From Cladocopium goreaui (lineage: Eukaryota; Sar; Dinophyceae; Suessiales; Symbiodiniaceae), in the NCBI GenBank assembly GCA_947184155.2, contig CAMXCT020001997.1, forward strand, positions 1 through 64,000: a stretch of DNA of 64,000 nucleotides, given 5' to 3'. This document shows, piece by piece, positions 54,052 through 64,000 of the stretch (the stretch's first letter is position 1; every line of letters begins with the position of its first letter). Under the pieces are notes generated by a model, which saw only the letters and a list, made by a program, of their open reading frames with translations, was not told where the DNA came from and ran no database searches. The translations under genes were made by a program, and so were the position numbers.

Positions 54052-54214
54052 TGATTTGAAAAGATGCGCGGTGGCTCACTGGTCTGACGGACTCGTAATA
54101 TCGACCCAGGATTAATATTATTAATTATGATGAATATCACAAAGTTTATCACTGCTGCAGAGGGACTTACAATCCTTTCGTTGCTTTGGTTGATGGTTGG
54201 GACGCTACCTGCAG

Positions 54215-54278
54215 GTCGCCGAAACAGGGCCGGGGAGATGAGAACGGACCCTCGCTACCTCGATGTTCACCGAAGTTG
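54215..54278 (+). CDS. Exon (RRNRAGEMRTDPRYLDVHRS)
   Basis: The acceptor GCTACCTGCAG|GT and donor TTG|GTGAAT enclose RRNRAGEMRTDPRYLDVHRS. A second frame is open as well (SPKQGRGDENGPSLPR). Both sites are good. Confidence 0.55.
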
Positions 54279-54325
54279 GTGAATAATTGGAAACTGGGGT
54301 GAGTAGCAGTCAAATACATGGATAC

Positions 54326-55106
54326 ATATCTATATCTATATCTATACCTATATCTATATCTATATCTATATCTATATCTATATATGCATAAATTATAAAC
54401 ATATACAGATAAACATATACAGATAAACATATACAGATAAACATATACAGATAAACATATACAGATAAACATATACAGAATATACATACATACATACATA
54501 CATACCTACCTACCTACCTACCTACCTACCTACCTACGTACGTACGTACGTACGTACCATACATCGTACCATACATCGTACCATACATCGTACCATACAT
54601 CGTACCATACATCGTACCATACATCGTACCATACATCGTACCATACATCGTACCATACATCGTACCATACATCGTACCATACATCGTACCATACATCGTA
54701 CCATACATCGTACCATACATCGTACCATACATCGTACCATACATCGTACCATACATCGTACCATACATCGTACCATACATCGTACCATACATAACCATAC
54801 ATAACCATGCAGAACCATACATAACCATACATAACCATACATAACCATACATAACCATACATAACCATACATAACCATACATACCCATACATACCCATAC
54901 ATACCCATACATACCCATACATACCCATACATACCCATACATACCCATACATACCCATACATACCCATACATATCCATACATACCCATACACACCCACAC
55001 ATACATATACATACATACACACCCATACACACCCATACACACCCATACATACCCATACACACCCATACACACCCATACACACCCAGACATACATACATAC
55101 ATACAT

Positions 55107-55137
<31 letters not shown>

Positions 55138-55235
55138 TTACATACGTACGTACGTACGTACGTACGTACGTACATACATACATACATCCATCCATGCATG
55201 CATGCATGCATGCATGCATGCATACATACATTTGG
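54326..55235. repeat. Compound microsatellite, nine motifs in series
   Basis: In order: ATCTAT hexamers (54326-54385), ATACAGATAAAC 12-mers (54408-54480), CATA, CTAC, GTAC, then about 20 copies of CGTACCATACAT (54541-54790), ACCATACATA, CATACC, CACACC, CAGA, GTAC and GCAT runs to 55235. The three long minus-strand frames over it are repeat translations (for example MYGTMYGT), not genes. Confidence 0.97.
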
Positions 55236-55543
55236 ACATTCGAACATATTGATATGTTGATATATTGATACATTTATTTATTGATATGTTGATACAGCAA
55301 TCTGCTTTTTGGTGCCGCAATGAATAGACATTTGGGCGGCCAGCCACCGATCTGGTGGGAATGTATTCACCGTTATTCATTTTTTGCACCGTGAGAAACT
55401 GTGAAGCGATGAATTTGGCGTTTCAAGAATTTGATCAGACCTAGTAGTGGATGAGTAACGATTACAATATTGCATTCGGTTGAAATGACTAGCATGCCTT
55501 GCCTGGCGCCTCCAGTTTCTTAACAATGCTTCTTGGCTTTCAG

Positions 55544-55721
55544 CATTTGCTGTCGCAGCTTAAAAGATCCCTTGAAACAGAGGCAGTAAACCTTCATCCA
55601 TTGAGTACCTTGGAACAGTGCATTGATTGTACAGGTGTTGATCTTGCAGCAACTGATCCTGGTTTGGATCTTCCCTGCTCGGGCATCTTGGGCCCGGAAG
55701 ATTTTCTAAAGATTGTAGAGG
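55544..55721 (+). CDS. Longest well-formed exon (59 codons)
   Basis: A pyrimidine-rich acceptor, TCTTGGCTTTCAG|CAT, and a donor, GAGG|GTATGG, enclose 178 bp. It begins HLLSQLKRSLETEAVNLHPL, continues STLEQCIDCTGVDLAATDPG and ends LGPEDFLKIVE. The frame remains open to 55937 (MGPEHREMWPHTQQLCWIQK), so a longer exon is possible. Codons are less GC-rich than in the coil exons. Family not recognised. Confidence 0.65.
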
Positions 55722-55995
55722 GTATGGGCCCGGAGCATCGTGAAATGTGGCCCCATACCCAGCAACTTTGCTGGATTCAGAAAGATGCCCTCAAGATATC
55801 CAAGAAACATGGTCAAACCATGAAGCCCCAAGCTCCAGATTGGCAACTAGGATCAACTAGGAATCTTGGCCCATTTTTTCCTGGCGACTTTTTTCGCGCG
55901 CCACTTTTTCCAGCATGGCGCGCATTCCATCCAACATGAGCCTGGAGGTGTGCCTGCAAGGGTGGGAGGGTTGCGATGTAGTGTATCCGCCCCCC

Positions 55996-56086
55996 TTTGG
56001 GGGTTTCCATAAATGGGGGATCCCTAATAGCTGGATGGTTTATTTCATGGAACATCCTAAAATGGATGATTTGGAGGTACCCCCAT
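55996..56086. mobile_element. TIR element family D, copy 2
   Basis: TTTGGGGGTTTCCATAAATG...AATAGCTGGATGGTTTAT...AAATGGATGATTT...ACCCCCAT aligns with 26712-26815 along most of its length. The ends are weakly inverted. Confidence 0.65.
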
Positions 56087-56755
56087 GACTTGGGAAACCA
56101 CCATCTTGCGGATATGGCCAGCATGGCGCAATAGCCGTCGTTCGAATCATTGACCGCCTTGAGGACCTGGACCAAATCTTGCCTCACATCGTGGATGACG
56201 GTCGCCTGATTTTTCGGGACTTCTGCTACCTGTTTTTTATTGGGATTATATAAATGATATTATCATACTCCATAGTCACTGATTTGCACCTGTGAGTCCA
56301 GTGACCGATTTGTTCAGTCATTCTCTACGTTTTTTGCTATTGCAAGGTTGCATGGTTGGAACTTGCAGGGGGTTGCGGGAGCCACAAACAGATACAATTC
56401 GGACCACTGGGCTGGTATTCCACCTTTCGTTGGATGTAATCTTTTAGATAGGGCTACGCTGTTTCCTGTTCAAAGTTACTGATGCATTGGAAATCATCCG
56501 CCTGAGATATTCCAACTTGTTGGTCAAAGAGAATATGCCCTGCACTAGGGGGTTCTTTCTAGTCGGCCTAGTCGGGCTTTGCTTTCATCGCGACCACAGC
56601 ATCTCGACGGTTGTAGTTGGTACCTGTTTTTTGGCCCACGTGCATATATTTGCAGCAACATGGTGGGAATTGAATCTCCAACGTTGTGTCGTTAGTCTCT
56701 GATGTATTTGATCATTTGCCACTGGCACGCAGAGTTTTGATCCTGTCATGGACAG

Positions 56756-56807
56756 ATCCAAGATTTTCCAGCAGATTTTCCAGCAACTTCGCCAAGTCGC
56801 CTTTGAG
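56756..56807 (+). CDS. Coiled-coil exon (SKIFQQIFQQLRQVAFE)
   Basis: The acceptor TGTCATGGACAG|A and donor GAG|GTCTAC enclose SKIFQQIFQQLRQVAFE. The inner duplication (ATTTTCCAGC twice) gives two FQQ steps. The opposite strand is also coil-like (DLAKLLENLLENL); I chose plus from the splice sites. Confidence 0.5.
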
Positions 56808-57149
56808 GTCTACCAGATGGCGGTGAATTTGTGGTGGCGAACTTAGATGAGGGCGAGGCGCCAGGTTCCAGTTTTGGTGGCTCCAGAGGGGTTTTAATGC
56901 CAGGCATTTGGCCATCGGGTCCAATGAAGATTCCAGTCTATAGACTGCCCCAAAGCACCAGCGCTAAAACAAACTATGCATCTGCAAGATCAAATGGACA
57001 GACAATAATAAGGAAAGGATTGTCCTATTTCTGTGACACCTTTATTATTCACGATAAGGCCGCGCTGTTTTTTTGGCGATCATGTTCCTGCAAAATATCA
57101 CCAGGTTCTTGCGGTAATATGTCATATGTTATGCCCAGTATTCTCGACT

Positions 57150-57290
57150 ATATATATATATATAGGTATATTGTATACATGATTATACATGTCGTATGTA
57201 CGTACATATATATATATATATGTGTATATATATATATACATATGTATGTATATATACATGTATATATATATACACATATTAGACATGACT
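57150..57290. repeat. TATATACATATG microsatellite
   Basis: Alternating TA/CA/TG runs. The long I/Y-rich open frames crossing it are repeat translations. Confidence 0.85.
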
Positions 57291-57335
57291 ATGTATGTAT
57301 GTACATCTTTAATGATCCCTTCCCCAAGATGTTCA

Positions 57336-57603
57336 ATGTCCCTGTCCCCAATCGAAACCCTCACAGAATATGCTGGATCTGTTTCTTCATGGGGTCCCAA
57401 GTTTCTTATTGAGGGGAAGCTGGGTATGGGTCAACATGTTCACCCAGAGAAAATGGTTGATTTGCAAAAGATCACAGAATTTGGATTTATTGTGTTGGTT
57501 AAAAATGCTGCCTCATTTTTGACCACCAAAACCAACTCAACTCGTTGCTATTCTCGTATGTTATCCACATTTGAGTTGGTTAGACCTTATCTTGGGTTGC
57601 TAA
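57336..57603 (+). CDS. Unidentified exon or gene fragment (MSLSPIETLTEYAGSVSSWG...)
   Basis: From an ATG at 57336 about 89 codons read as convincing protein. It starts MSLSPIETLTEYAGSVSSWG, continues EGKLGMGQHVHPEKMVDLQK and ends RMLSTFELVRPYLGLLN. Codons are AT-rich at third positions, unlike the coil exons, so it may belong to another gene or a transposon. An AAG just upstream could be an acceptor. Family unknown. Confidence 0.45.
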
Positions 57604-57869
57604 ATATGTATATATTAATGTATGTATATATATATATATAAATATATATAATAGTTGTTATATTTGTACAAACAATGGTTAAACCACATCGTTTCCTCTT
57701 AGCCCCCCTGCAGCAGCTCTCGCAATCTCGCCAGCGCACGGCTTCCTTGGTGGCTGTGTTGGTGTGGCATGGCTTCCTACCCATGTCCGGAGCGCCCCGG
57801 CTCCGGCGGAACGAGGGTCTATGATAAAACCAGAAGAAATTGGGATTGAAGCTGAAGCTGTTGTTATTA

Positions 57870-57974
57870 CCCTCTGGTAAACTAACAGTTTGCTATTGAA
57901 AATGGCCATAGAAATGTGGATTTTCCCATGAATAGCATGGTGATTTTCCATAGCTATGTTAAATTACCAGAGGG
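57870..57974. mobile_element. TIR element family A, copy 5
   Basis: Ends are CCCTCTGGTAAACTAACAGT and ATGTTAAATTACCAGAGGG, with TA on both sides. The interior is the reverse complement of copy 3, so it sits in the opposite orientation. Confidence 0.9.
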
Positions 57975-58637
57975 TATATGGGTTTCTCCTCTCCGACAAA
58001 AGGCGGATGATTATGATAAACCATGAGAATTTGTGGGGGCGCTTGATTTCCAGACACACTGATGTTTTCTCATGGCCACTGGCATAATCGCCCGGAAACG
58101 CTTGAACATCCACAAATCGCCCAAGAGATTTTAGGGATCACTTCAGGTCTGGACAGCTGAGTCCAGCATGCTCAGCGTGCTTGAAGCACTCGCACCATTC
58201 GTGAGATGTATCAATGTATTCCCTCCGCCACACGCAACACCTTTGGTGAAGGGTACACGAGTGAATTCAACAGTGCGTTTAGTATCCCTACTTACTACAG
58301 TGGTTTGGAGGGTTACGGCTTAGGAGGGTTGAAACTTAAGACATCTTAAGACACAGCAGAACACACATACCCCCATCCAGTACGTGGCTTCAACCATATG
58401 GGTTCCATTGAACGAATGACGCACCTCTGTTGCGTAGTCTGCAAAGCTTTGTTTTGTCCTTCAAGTCATAGAGTAACTCGTGCGAAAGCAAAAACAGGGC
58501 AACCAGAAAACCATGAAGCAGATTGAACAAATCCACTGATCAGCTACATACAAGAACTAGGGCTATTTGTTCGAATCGTCTTGGGTTGATGACAGTAATA
58601 AGCCAATATATATATATATATGGTGCAGCGTTGGCCA
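57975..58637. other. Spacer without a visible gene
   Basis: Unique-looking sequence with no frame longer than chance and no convincing splice pair on either strand. Confidence 0.5.
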
Positions 58638-59340
58638 CCCCCCCTCCCCCCCCCCACCAATGGGTATGGGTGGACAGTATCGTCTGGTTCTTCTGGCCCC
58701 CCCCTGTGGCCTGTGGTGGTGGTATGGTTCTTCTGGTCCCCCCCCCGCCCTGTGGCCTGTGGTGGTGGTATGGTTCTTCTGGTCCCCCTCCCCCTGTGGC
58801 CTGTGGTGGTGGTATGTTGGGTATGTTGGTATGTTGGTATGTTGGTATGTATGTATGTATGTATGTATGTATGTATGTATGTATGTATGTATGTATGTAT
58901 GTATGTATGTATGTATGTATGTATGTATGTATGTATGTATGTATGTATGTATGTATGTATGTAGTATGTATGTATGTATGTATGTATGTATGTATGTATG
59001 TATGTATGTATGTATGTATGTATGGAATGTAAGGTAAGGTAATGTAAGGTAAGGTAAGGTAATGTAAGGTAAGGTAATGTAATGGTATGTATGTATGTAT
59101 GTACGTAGGTATGTAGGTATGTAGGTATGTAGGTATGTATGTATGTATGTATGGAATGTAAGGTAAGGTAATGTAAGGTAAGGTAATGTAAGGTAAGGTA
59201 ATGTAATGGTATGTATGTATGTATGTATGCATGTATGTATGTATGTATGTACGTAGGTATGTAAGTAGGTAGGTAGGTAGGTATGTAGGTATGTATGTAT
59301 GTATATACACCACCACAGGGGCATCATACCCCCCCCCATC
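58638..59340. repeat. CCCCCTGTGGCC minisatellite, GTAT and GTAAGGTAAT microsatellites
   Basis: A ~54-bp unit (CTGTGGCCTGTGGTGGTGGT, ATGGTTCTTCTGG, poly-C) occurs three to four times at 58690-58820. About 200 bases of GTAT follow, then alternating blocks of AAGGTAAGGTAATGT and GTAT/GTAG to 59310. Long Y/I/H/T-rich frames here are repeat translations. Confidence 0.95.
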
Positions 59341-59784
59341 CCATGGGGGGGGGGTGGGAACACGGGACACGGGACCATATATATGGATATGATATTTGCA
59401 GTTCATTGGTTCATGGTTTTCTGGGCCCTTCCCTCTAAGGGTCGAAGAAGGACAAAGGCGCCGTGAACCATGCAGAGGGCCGGTTGGTGATAAGGAGTCA
59501 CTATAACAACGTGAGTATATAGAGGTTCACATGGTGTAAAAATGATTCGAGCGGATCCCCGACTAGTATATACCCCCAGGTGGCAGCTCCAATTCAGAGC
59601 GGCCCTGATTTCCCTAAGCTTGGTAATGTTGATCAAAGGGCCGCCCTAACCCCAGCGCGTTCTGCATGGAGAGCCATGCCAAGACTATTTCTGTTGAAAT
59701 CGTCTGACCAAGACACATGCCTCCTATGTTATTTGCAGTGTCAAGGCCAGGCGCAAGTATTTTATATCAACAGCTGGTTCATGT

Positions 59785-60003
59785 TTGCTTTTGTTGCTTT
59801 TGTTGCTTTTGTTGCTGTTGTTATTGCTGTTGTTGCTGTTGTTGCTGTTTTTGCTGCTGCTGCTGGTGGTGGTGGTTGTGGTGGTGGTGCTGGTTCTGGT
59901 TCTGGTTCTGGTGCTGCTGCTGCTGCTGGTGGTGGTGGTTGTTGTTTGTTGTTGTTGTTGTTGTGGTTGTGGTTGTGGTTGTGGTTGTTGTTGTTGTTGT
60001 TGT

Positions 60004-60044
<41 letters not shown>

Positions 60045-60054
60045 CTGTTGCTGC

Positions 60055-60085
<31 letters not shown>

Positions 60086-60165
60086 GAAATTGTTGTGTGC
60101 CTTTCTTTGCTTTTGTTTGTGCGTGTGTGTGTGTGTTTGTGTTTGTGTCTGTGTGTGCGTGCGTG
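59785..60165. repeat. GTTGCT/GTTGTT trinucleotide tract and GT run
   Basis: About 300 bases of interrupted TTG/CTG/GGT triplets, then (GT)n to 60165. Frames read poly-L, poly-V or poly-C on plus and poly-Q on minus. The minus poly-Q frame could be a real low-complexity exon but has no flanking support. Confidence 0.93.
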
Positions 60166-60526
60166 ACCGAATTTGTTGGACCGAGTAGAAACAGGCTCAA
60201 AGCCTAGAAAGTTGCCTTGCGCGCCTTGCCTGACGGGTTAAAAAGTTCTTGCAGCCTCTTGTTCACTGATAGTCCCCTTTGTTGACTTTTCAATTTTGGA
60301 CCCTGGCAAGTAATGCCCTGCTTCTAAACCTACAGCAATGCATGCAAAAAGGGATATGTTGACCATTGGTCTACAAGAAGCTCTGTGCTTCAGCAATCCT
60401 ACAACATCCTGTGACTTTCACACCCCACTAAAGCGCAAAATGATATCCAAGTCAAGTTGTCAGAAGCCCACACAAGTAGAACAGGTTTTCTTTGTTCATT
60501 CAAAATGTGACGCTACCTTTCTGCAA

Positions 60527-60628
60527 AGTGTGACGAGGTCGGCTTGCTGTTGGGCAAGCTGCACTTGAATCGTTGCGTTTTGGAGCCGCGGGAGACGCAC
60601 TTGGCCAAGAAGGCACAGTGGCCCGGCA
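60527..60628 (+). CDS. Exon candidate, strand ambiguous
   Basis: On plus, CTTTCTGCAAAG|TGT opens CDEVGLLLGKLHLNRCVLEP and RETHLAKKAQWP to CCCG|GCAAGC. On minus, the overlapping frame RLQNATIQVQLAQQQADLVT ends at AAG|GTAGCG and is more coil-like. I list plus because all other exons are on plus. Confidence 0.4.
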
Positions 60629-61135
60629 AGCGATGCTTTAGCTACAGGCAACAAATGGACCTTCATGATTTCAGTAGTTTTTATTTCTACCTGGAGACAG
60701 CCTTGACTGATTCTCCCATTGGAACGCACTGTAGGCGGAACTATGCACAACACTCAATCAAATCGCGTTGCTCCATCCGTTTACATGCGACATGCGTTTG
60801 CGCAATGAAAAGTTAAGGAGAGGCAAACTTAAGGGTGTAACTTAATTGTGTAACTTAAGGGTGTAACTTAAGGGTGTATCAAGAGGAATGGTGACAGAAA
60901 AGGAGAAGCGTGCGCAGGGTCTAAGGATGCTGCTGCAAGCATGCAAGCAAGCAAGCAAGCATTATTTCTGAGCTGCTTGTGGCGGAATCTCATTTCGGGA
61001 ATCCACTTGTTCACTTCAAAGCCCATACTTTACAACTCACTGTGTTTGGGATGTGTTTTTGAGATTTCGTCAACGAGACGAGAACCACCTGATTACATGT
61101 ACGGAGTCATTAATGGCAGATAATATCATATGTTT

Positions 61136-61268
61136 AGATATATATATATATATATACATGCATGCATGCATACATTACATTACATTACATTACATTACAT
61201 TACATTACATTACATTACATTACATTACATTACATTACATTCCATTACATTACATTACATTACATACA
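61136..61268. repeat. ATTAC pentanucleotide repeat
   Basis: A TA and GCAT run is followed by about 20 copies of ATTAC, with one TTCCA variant. Frames over it read HYITL repeats. Confidence 0.95.
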
Positions 61269-61804
61269 TATACTATTGGAGTTGAAGTGCCTTTCAGCAG
61301 ACCACATGGACGTTTAACTGACCTTAACGGTTGGAAAACAACGCAAAATTGTGTTTCGTGGGGGTCTGGAAATGCACCGAACCCATGCATAATATACGCG
61401 TATTCCTAGACATGGAACTCTGCTAGAAAAAAGACATCCATTTTGAAAAGTATACTTGTCTGAAAACTCTATCGCAATGACCGAAAAAAGTGGCCGAACC
61501 AAGAAGAGTTGACATCTTGATTTGCTCATCACTATATAACCGCACTACACCGCAGTTCTGATTGAAATCACGTTTGATTTTAACAAATTTGCGCGCGAAT
61601 TGCTCATGATCGCGCATGATTGCGTGCAAAATGCGGCTTTCGTTTTGCATGTTCTTGACTTGGGCCACTGCAAAACTAGCACGCATTTTTAGCCCAGTTG
61701 TCCTTACTTGAAATCATATACGGGTTGTTATGTCCGAGTCGCTTTTGCGAAACCCTAGGGGCCTGTAGTCGAATGCCGCGGCTGGTGGTTTGCCCCTAGT
61801 TGGT

Positions 61805-62027
61805 ATGATGACGATGAAGAGGTTGAGGACGAACGAAGACGAGGATGACGAGGATGAAGATGATGAAGATGATGAAGATGATGAAGACGATGAAGACGAT
61901 GAAGATGATGAAGATGATGATGAAGATGAAAGTGATGAAACTGATGAAACTGATGAAGATGATGAAGATGATGCAGAATAAGAAGAATATTATGATGATG
62001 AATATCAAGATGAAAATGAAGATCATG

Positions 62028-62059
<32 letters not shown>

Positions 62060-62105
62060 GACGACGACGACGACGACGACGATGATGATGATGATGATGT
62101 GATGT
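61805..62105. repeat. GAT/GAC trinucleotide tract (Asp/Glu codons)
   Basis: GATGAAGATGAC-type triplets run for about 300 bases. One plus frame encodes only D and E for about 35 codons before a stop at 61979. Acidic tracts exist in real proteins, but no exon boundaries flank this one. Confidence 0.9.
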
Positions 62106-62419
62106 TGATGTCGTCGCATGGACGCTTCTAGTCTTACACCACTTGGGGAAGACCAGTGAATTGTGACCCACTGGAAGGAGGTTCTGATCTTGAAGGTTTG
62201 AAGACAATAAACTTGGCAGTTTGGGGCAAACCCACCTTGCCAGACCATTGATGATTGAATACACATTTCTTCCTGGAATGTCGGTTTTGCTGGACAAAAC
62301 CTTGGTGCAGGTGAGATAGGCCATCACTGGAAGAGTTTCATTTACCCCAAAAAAGAATCCTGAGGTTAGCTGCACTTGACCATGCCTGGTGTTCCAGAGC
62401 AGGGAGCCTTGTGCGCCAG

Positions 62420-62473
62420 GTCCGAAAGAGGGCCAAAGCATTTCGCTTGACGGTGGGCGAGGCCTGGTCACAG
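62420..62473 (+). CDS. Exon (VRKRAKAFRLTVGEAWSQ)
   Basis: Eighteen exact codons, VRKRAKAFRLTVGEAWSQ, lie between TTGTGCGCCAG|GTC and CAG|GTGCAG. Good sites and codon-boundary ends. It overlaps a minus-strand frame of 238 codons that depends on the GAT repeat. Confidence 0.6.
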
Positions 62474-63518
62474 GTGCAGCCAGGGTGGCGGGGGGGGAAT
62501 AGGTCGGATAGGGGCACCGGCCCTCTCAATTACATCCCAATCACCACGGCGGGTCATTTTTTAGCAGCAGAGTCAAGACCATACAACTTGGTGGGTAAAC
62601 ATGTTTTGCCTTAGAACTAGCTGTATGAAGTGCTCTAGCAGGTCTGTGTCCACAACAAACCATGTTTCTGGAAAGGAAGATGCCGGAAAGTCTGAATTGT
62701 CATCATGTGGATAACCATGTGCAGAGAAGCGCCAGGATGAACGCCTTCGAACCTAGTTATTTATCATTTCCCCGTTGAAAATGGGGGTTGCTGCCATGAC
62801 AGACATTTGTGGCAACCCGAATCCAGAATCGCAGGGACAGCTAGTTCCAGGTCAAAAAGCTGTAGTCATCATTGATGTATGTTTGTTTGGCTGTTTTGGG
62901 GTTTCTTCGTAACATTGGTTAACAAAAGCAATTTGGGAGGAAACTGCTCCTCCATGACTGTACCCCATCTGAGACTAGATCAATCTTCTGTCCGAAGCAC
63001 TTGGAAGACATGAAGTTGAATTGTCATTCTCAAGAGCAGTTTGCGGATCTGCGCCACGAGCACTGCAACTAGGCGGAAATTGTTTGGTTGTGGATCATTT
63101 TATGGTGCGAGTGCAATTTTACTGATGTAATGTTTGCATGATAAAAACAACCAACTAATCAATGACTCAATCAACCGATCAATCAAGCAAGCAAACAAGC
63201 AAGGCAATGCCGGTCTCGATGTTTTGCAGCCTCTGTTATTGCGCCTGTCAAAGTGGCATTTTTCCTTGCAGTCTGTAGTTTGGGAAATGTGAGCCGTGAG
63301 TTTGCTTTTTAGTGAGCACTTCGACCTAAGTTTTGCAGAGCATCTCTAAGATGGATTGGTTGTCTTTATTGGGGCGTCAGTTTCCTCTCCTCGTCCCAGA
63401 CAGGATCTAGGACCCCATTCCACCACGGCAGACCCGCACAGTAGAGCAGAAGTCCCGGTTTGCTGTCTCGATTAAGCCCTGCAGCACATTCCCATGAATG
63501 ACCAAAGGCGCGCTGCAG
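62474..63518. other. Intron with one weak exon signal
   Basis: Near 63030-63060 the plus frame EQFADLRHEH (after TCATTCTCAAG) is coil-like but meets a stop four codons later. CAATCAAGCAAGCAAACAAG short repeats lie at 63165-63205. Nothing else is visible. Confidence 0.4.
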
Positions 63519-63656
63519 GTGGTCGAACACATCCAGCAGCTAACCTACACCTCCGCACCAGGCCTGCCCATTTGCTTCGCCCAAGCACCGAAATTGCTTG
63601 GGGAACCGCTGAAGTCGCACGACTGTACACGTGCTTTGTCCGAGTTACAATTTGGG
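63519..63656 (+). CDS. Long exon (46 codons)
   Basis: The acceptor GCGCGCTGCAG|GTG and donor GGG|GTGGCT enclose 46 exact codons. The peptide starts VVEHIQQLTYTSAPGLPICF and ends CTRALSELQFG. The frame continues to 63717 if the donor is not used. One of the best supported exons. Confidence 0.65.
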
Positions 63657-63908
63657 GTGGCTGAGCTGAGTACAGAGCAGCCGTTTGTGGAAAAGATCCT
63701 CCCACATATAGTCCATTAAAGAACATGAGCCCGCCATTGGTTGGAATTCCCCAAGAGATGCAAACATCCAAAATGGATCAATCAACAGGTTTTTTTTCCA
63801 CTGCTTGGTTTCAACGTCCAAGTTCTGTCCAAGAGCTTGGGGTATTTTGGGTAGTTCTCCAGTGACCCACCCGCACAACCCGCACACGTGGTGCTGTCAC
63901 AAGCACAG

Positions 63909-63954
63909 CGAAGGAGATTGTTGGCTCACCGACAAAGTCGTGGAAGCCTACCAG
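63909..63954 (+). CDS. Exon (EGDCWLTDKVVEAYQ)
   Basis: The acceptor TCACAAGCACAG|C and donor CAG|GTGTGA enclose EGDCWLTDKVVEAYQ. Another frame (QRRRLLAHRQSRGSLP) is also open. The gene evidently continues past the window. Confidence 0.55.
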
Positions 63955-64000
63955 GTGTGATTTTTTCCCGGTGTTTCGATGAAAAAGCCAACGGTGTTTC

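Noticed and set aside
54526-55273. Three overlapping minus-strand frames of 190-247 codons
   Set aside because: They are the three readings of one microsatellite (CMYV, MYGT, YDVW repeats). Open length comes from stop-free repeat units, not selection.
58523-59406. Long Y/V/C- and T/H/I-rich frames on both strands
   Set aside because: Pure translations of GTAT and GTAAGG repeats.
59717-60200. Poly-Q, poly-L, poly-V and poly-C frames
   Set aside because: All frames of one trinucleotide tract. No splice signal or conserved flank supports any of them.
61423-61686. 87-codon minus-strand frame (MRASFAVAQVKNMQNESRIL...)
   Set aside because: Protein-like but isolated, without homology I recognise or splice context. 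Left out of the annotation.
61755-62471. 238-codon minus-strand frame ending in H- and R-rich repeats
   Set aside because: More than half is the GAT/GAC repeat read backwards. The first ~120 codons look protein-like, but no splice signals support them, and a better exon lies on plus at 62420.
1-64000. Search for rRNA, tRNA, CRISPR and bacterial operon features
   Set aside because: No convincing candidate was seen. The exon and intron structure and the repeats indicate a eukaryotic nuclear genome.

Overview
The window looks like nuclear DNA of a dinoflagellate, most likely Symbiodiniaceae or a relative. This is inferred from four things: very short GC-rich exons scattered through long introns, frequent GC as well as GT donors with AG|G acceptors, a Ty1/copia element of the compound kind found in this group, and abundant small TIR elements and minisatellites. 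No rRNA, tRNA or CRISPR was recognised. An assembly gap of 442 N lies at 29316-29757. Exon ends were chosen by eye from open frame plus splice signals, and no reading frame was assembled across introns.

1-7.2 kb is a gene-free repeat field. It holds a 228-bp duplication, a 2.4-kb inverted-repeat element (arms 427-700 and 2552-2830) around a 188-bp satellite, dispersed X/Y blocks, a 44-bp minisatellite, and about 46 copies of a 47-bp minisatellite.

9-38 kb and 49-64 kb carry about 45 small plus-strand exon candidates, most of 20-140 bp. Many encode charged, heptad-like Q/E/K/R/L-rich peptides, so I read them as one very long coiled-coil gene, or a few such genes, split by introns of about 0.2-2 kb. 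An intron near 19-21 kb holds a two-frame, intronless ORF of about 670 codons joined at a canonical -1 slippery heptamer. A histidine-rich exon group lies at 37.6-38.3 kb.

39.26-49.23 kb is a nested transposon. An AT-rich DNA element with about 25-bp TIRs was hit inside a TA microsatellite by a 7.6-kb Ty1/copia element on the minus strand, whose two 179-bp LTRs are identical. The copia reads gag-protease, a likely 172-nt intron, a SAP-like segment, a cytosine-methyltransferase-like segment, then integrase, RT and RNase H. One amber codon and two -1 frame changes interrupt it.

Five full copies and two relics of a ~100-bp TIR element are scattered through introns. Their ends read CTG|GTAA and TTACCAG|AG, so each copy could be spliced in either orientation, as expected of an introner. 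At least three further foldback families occur. The right half also has large microsatellite blocks (54.3-55.2, 58.6-59.3, 59.8-60.2, 61.1-61.3 and 61.8-62.1 kb).
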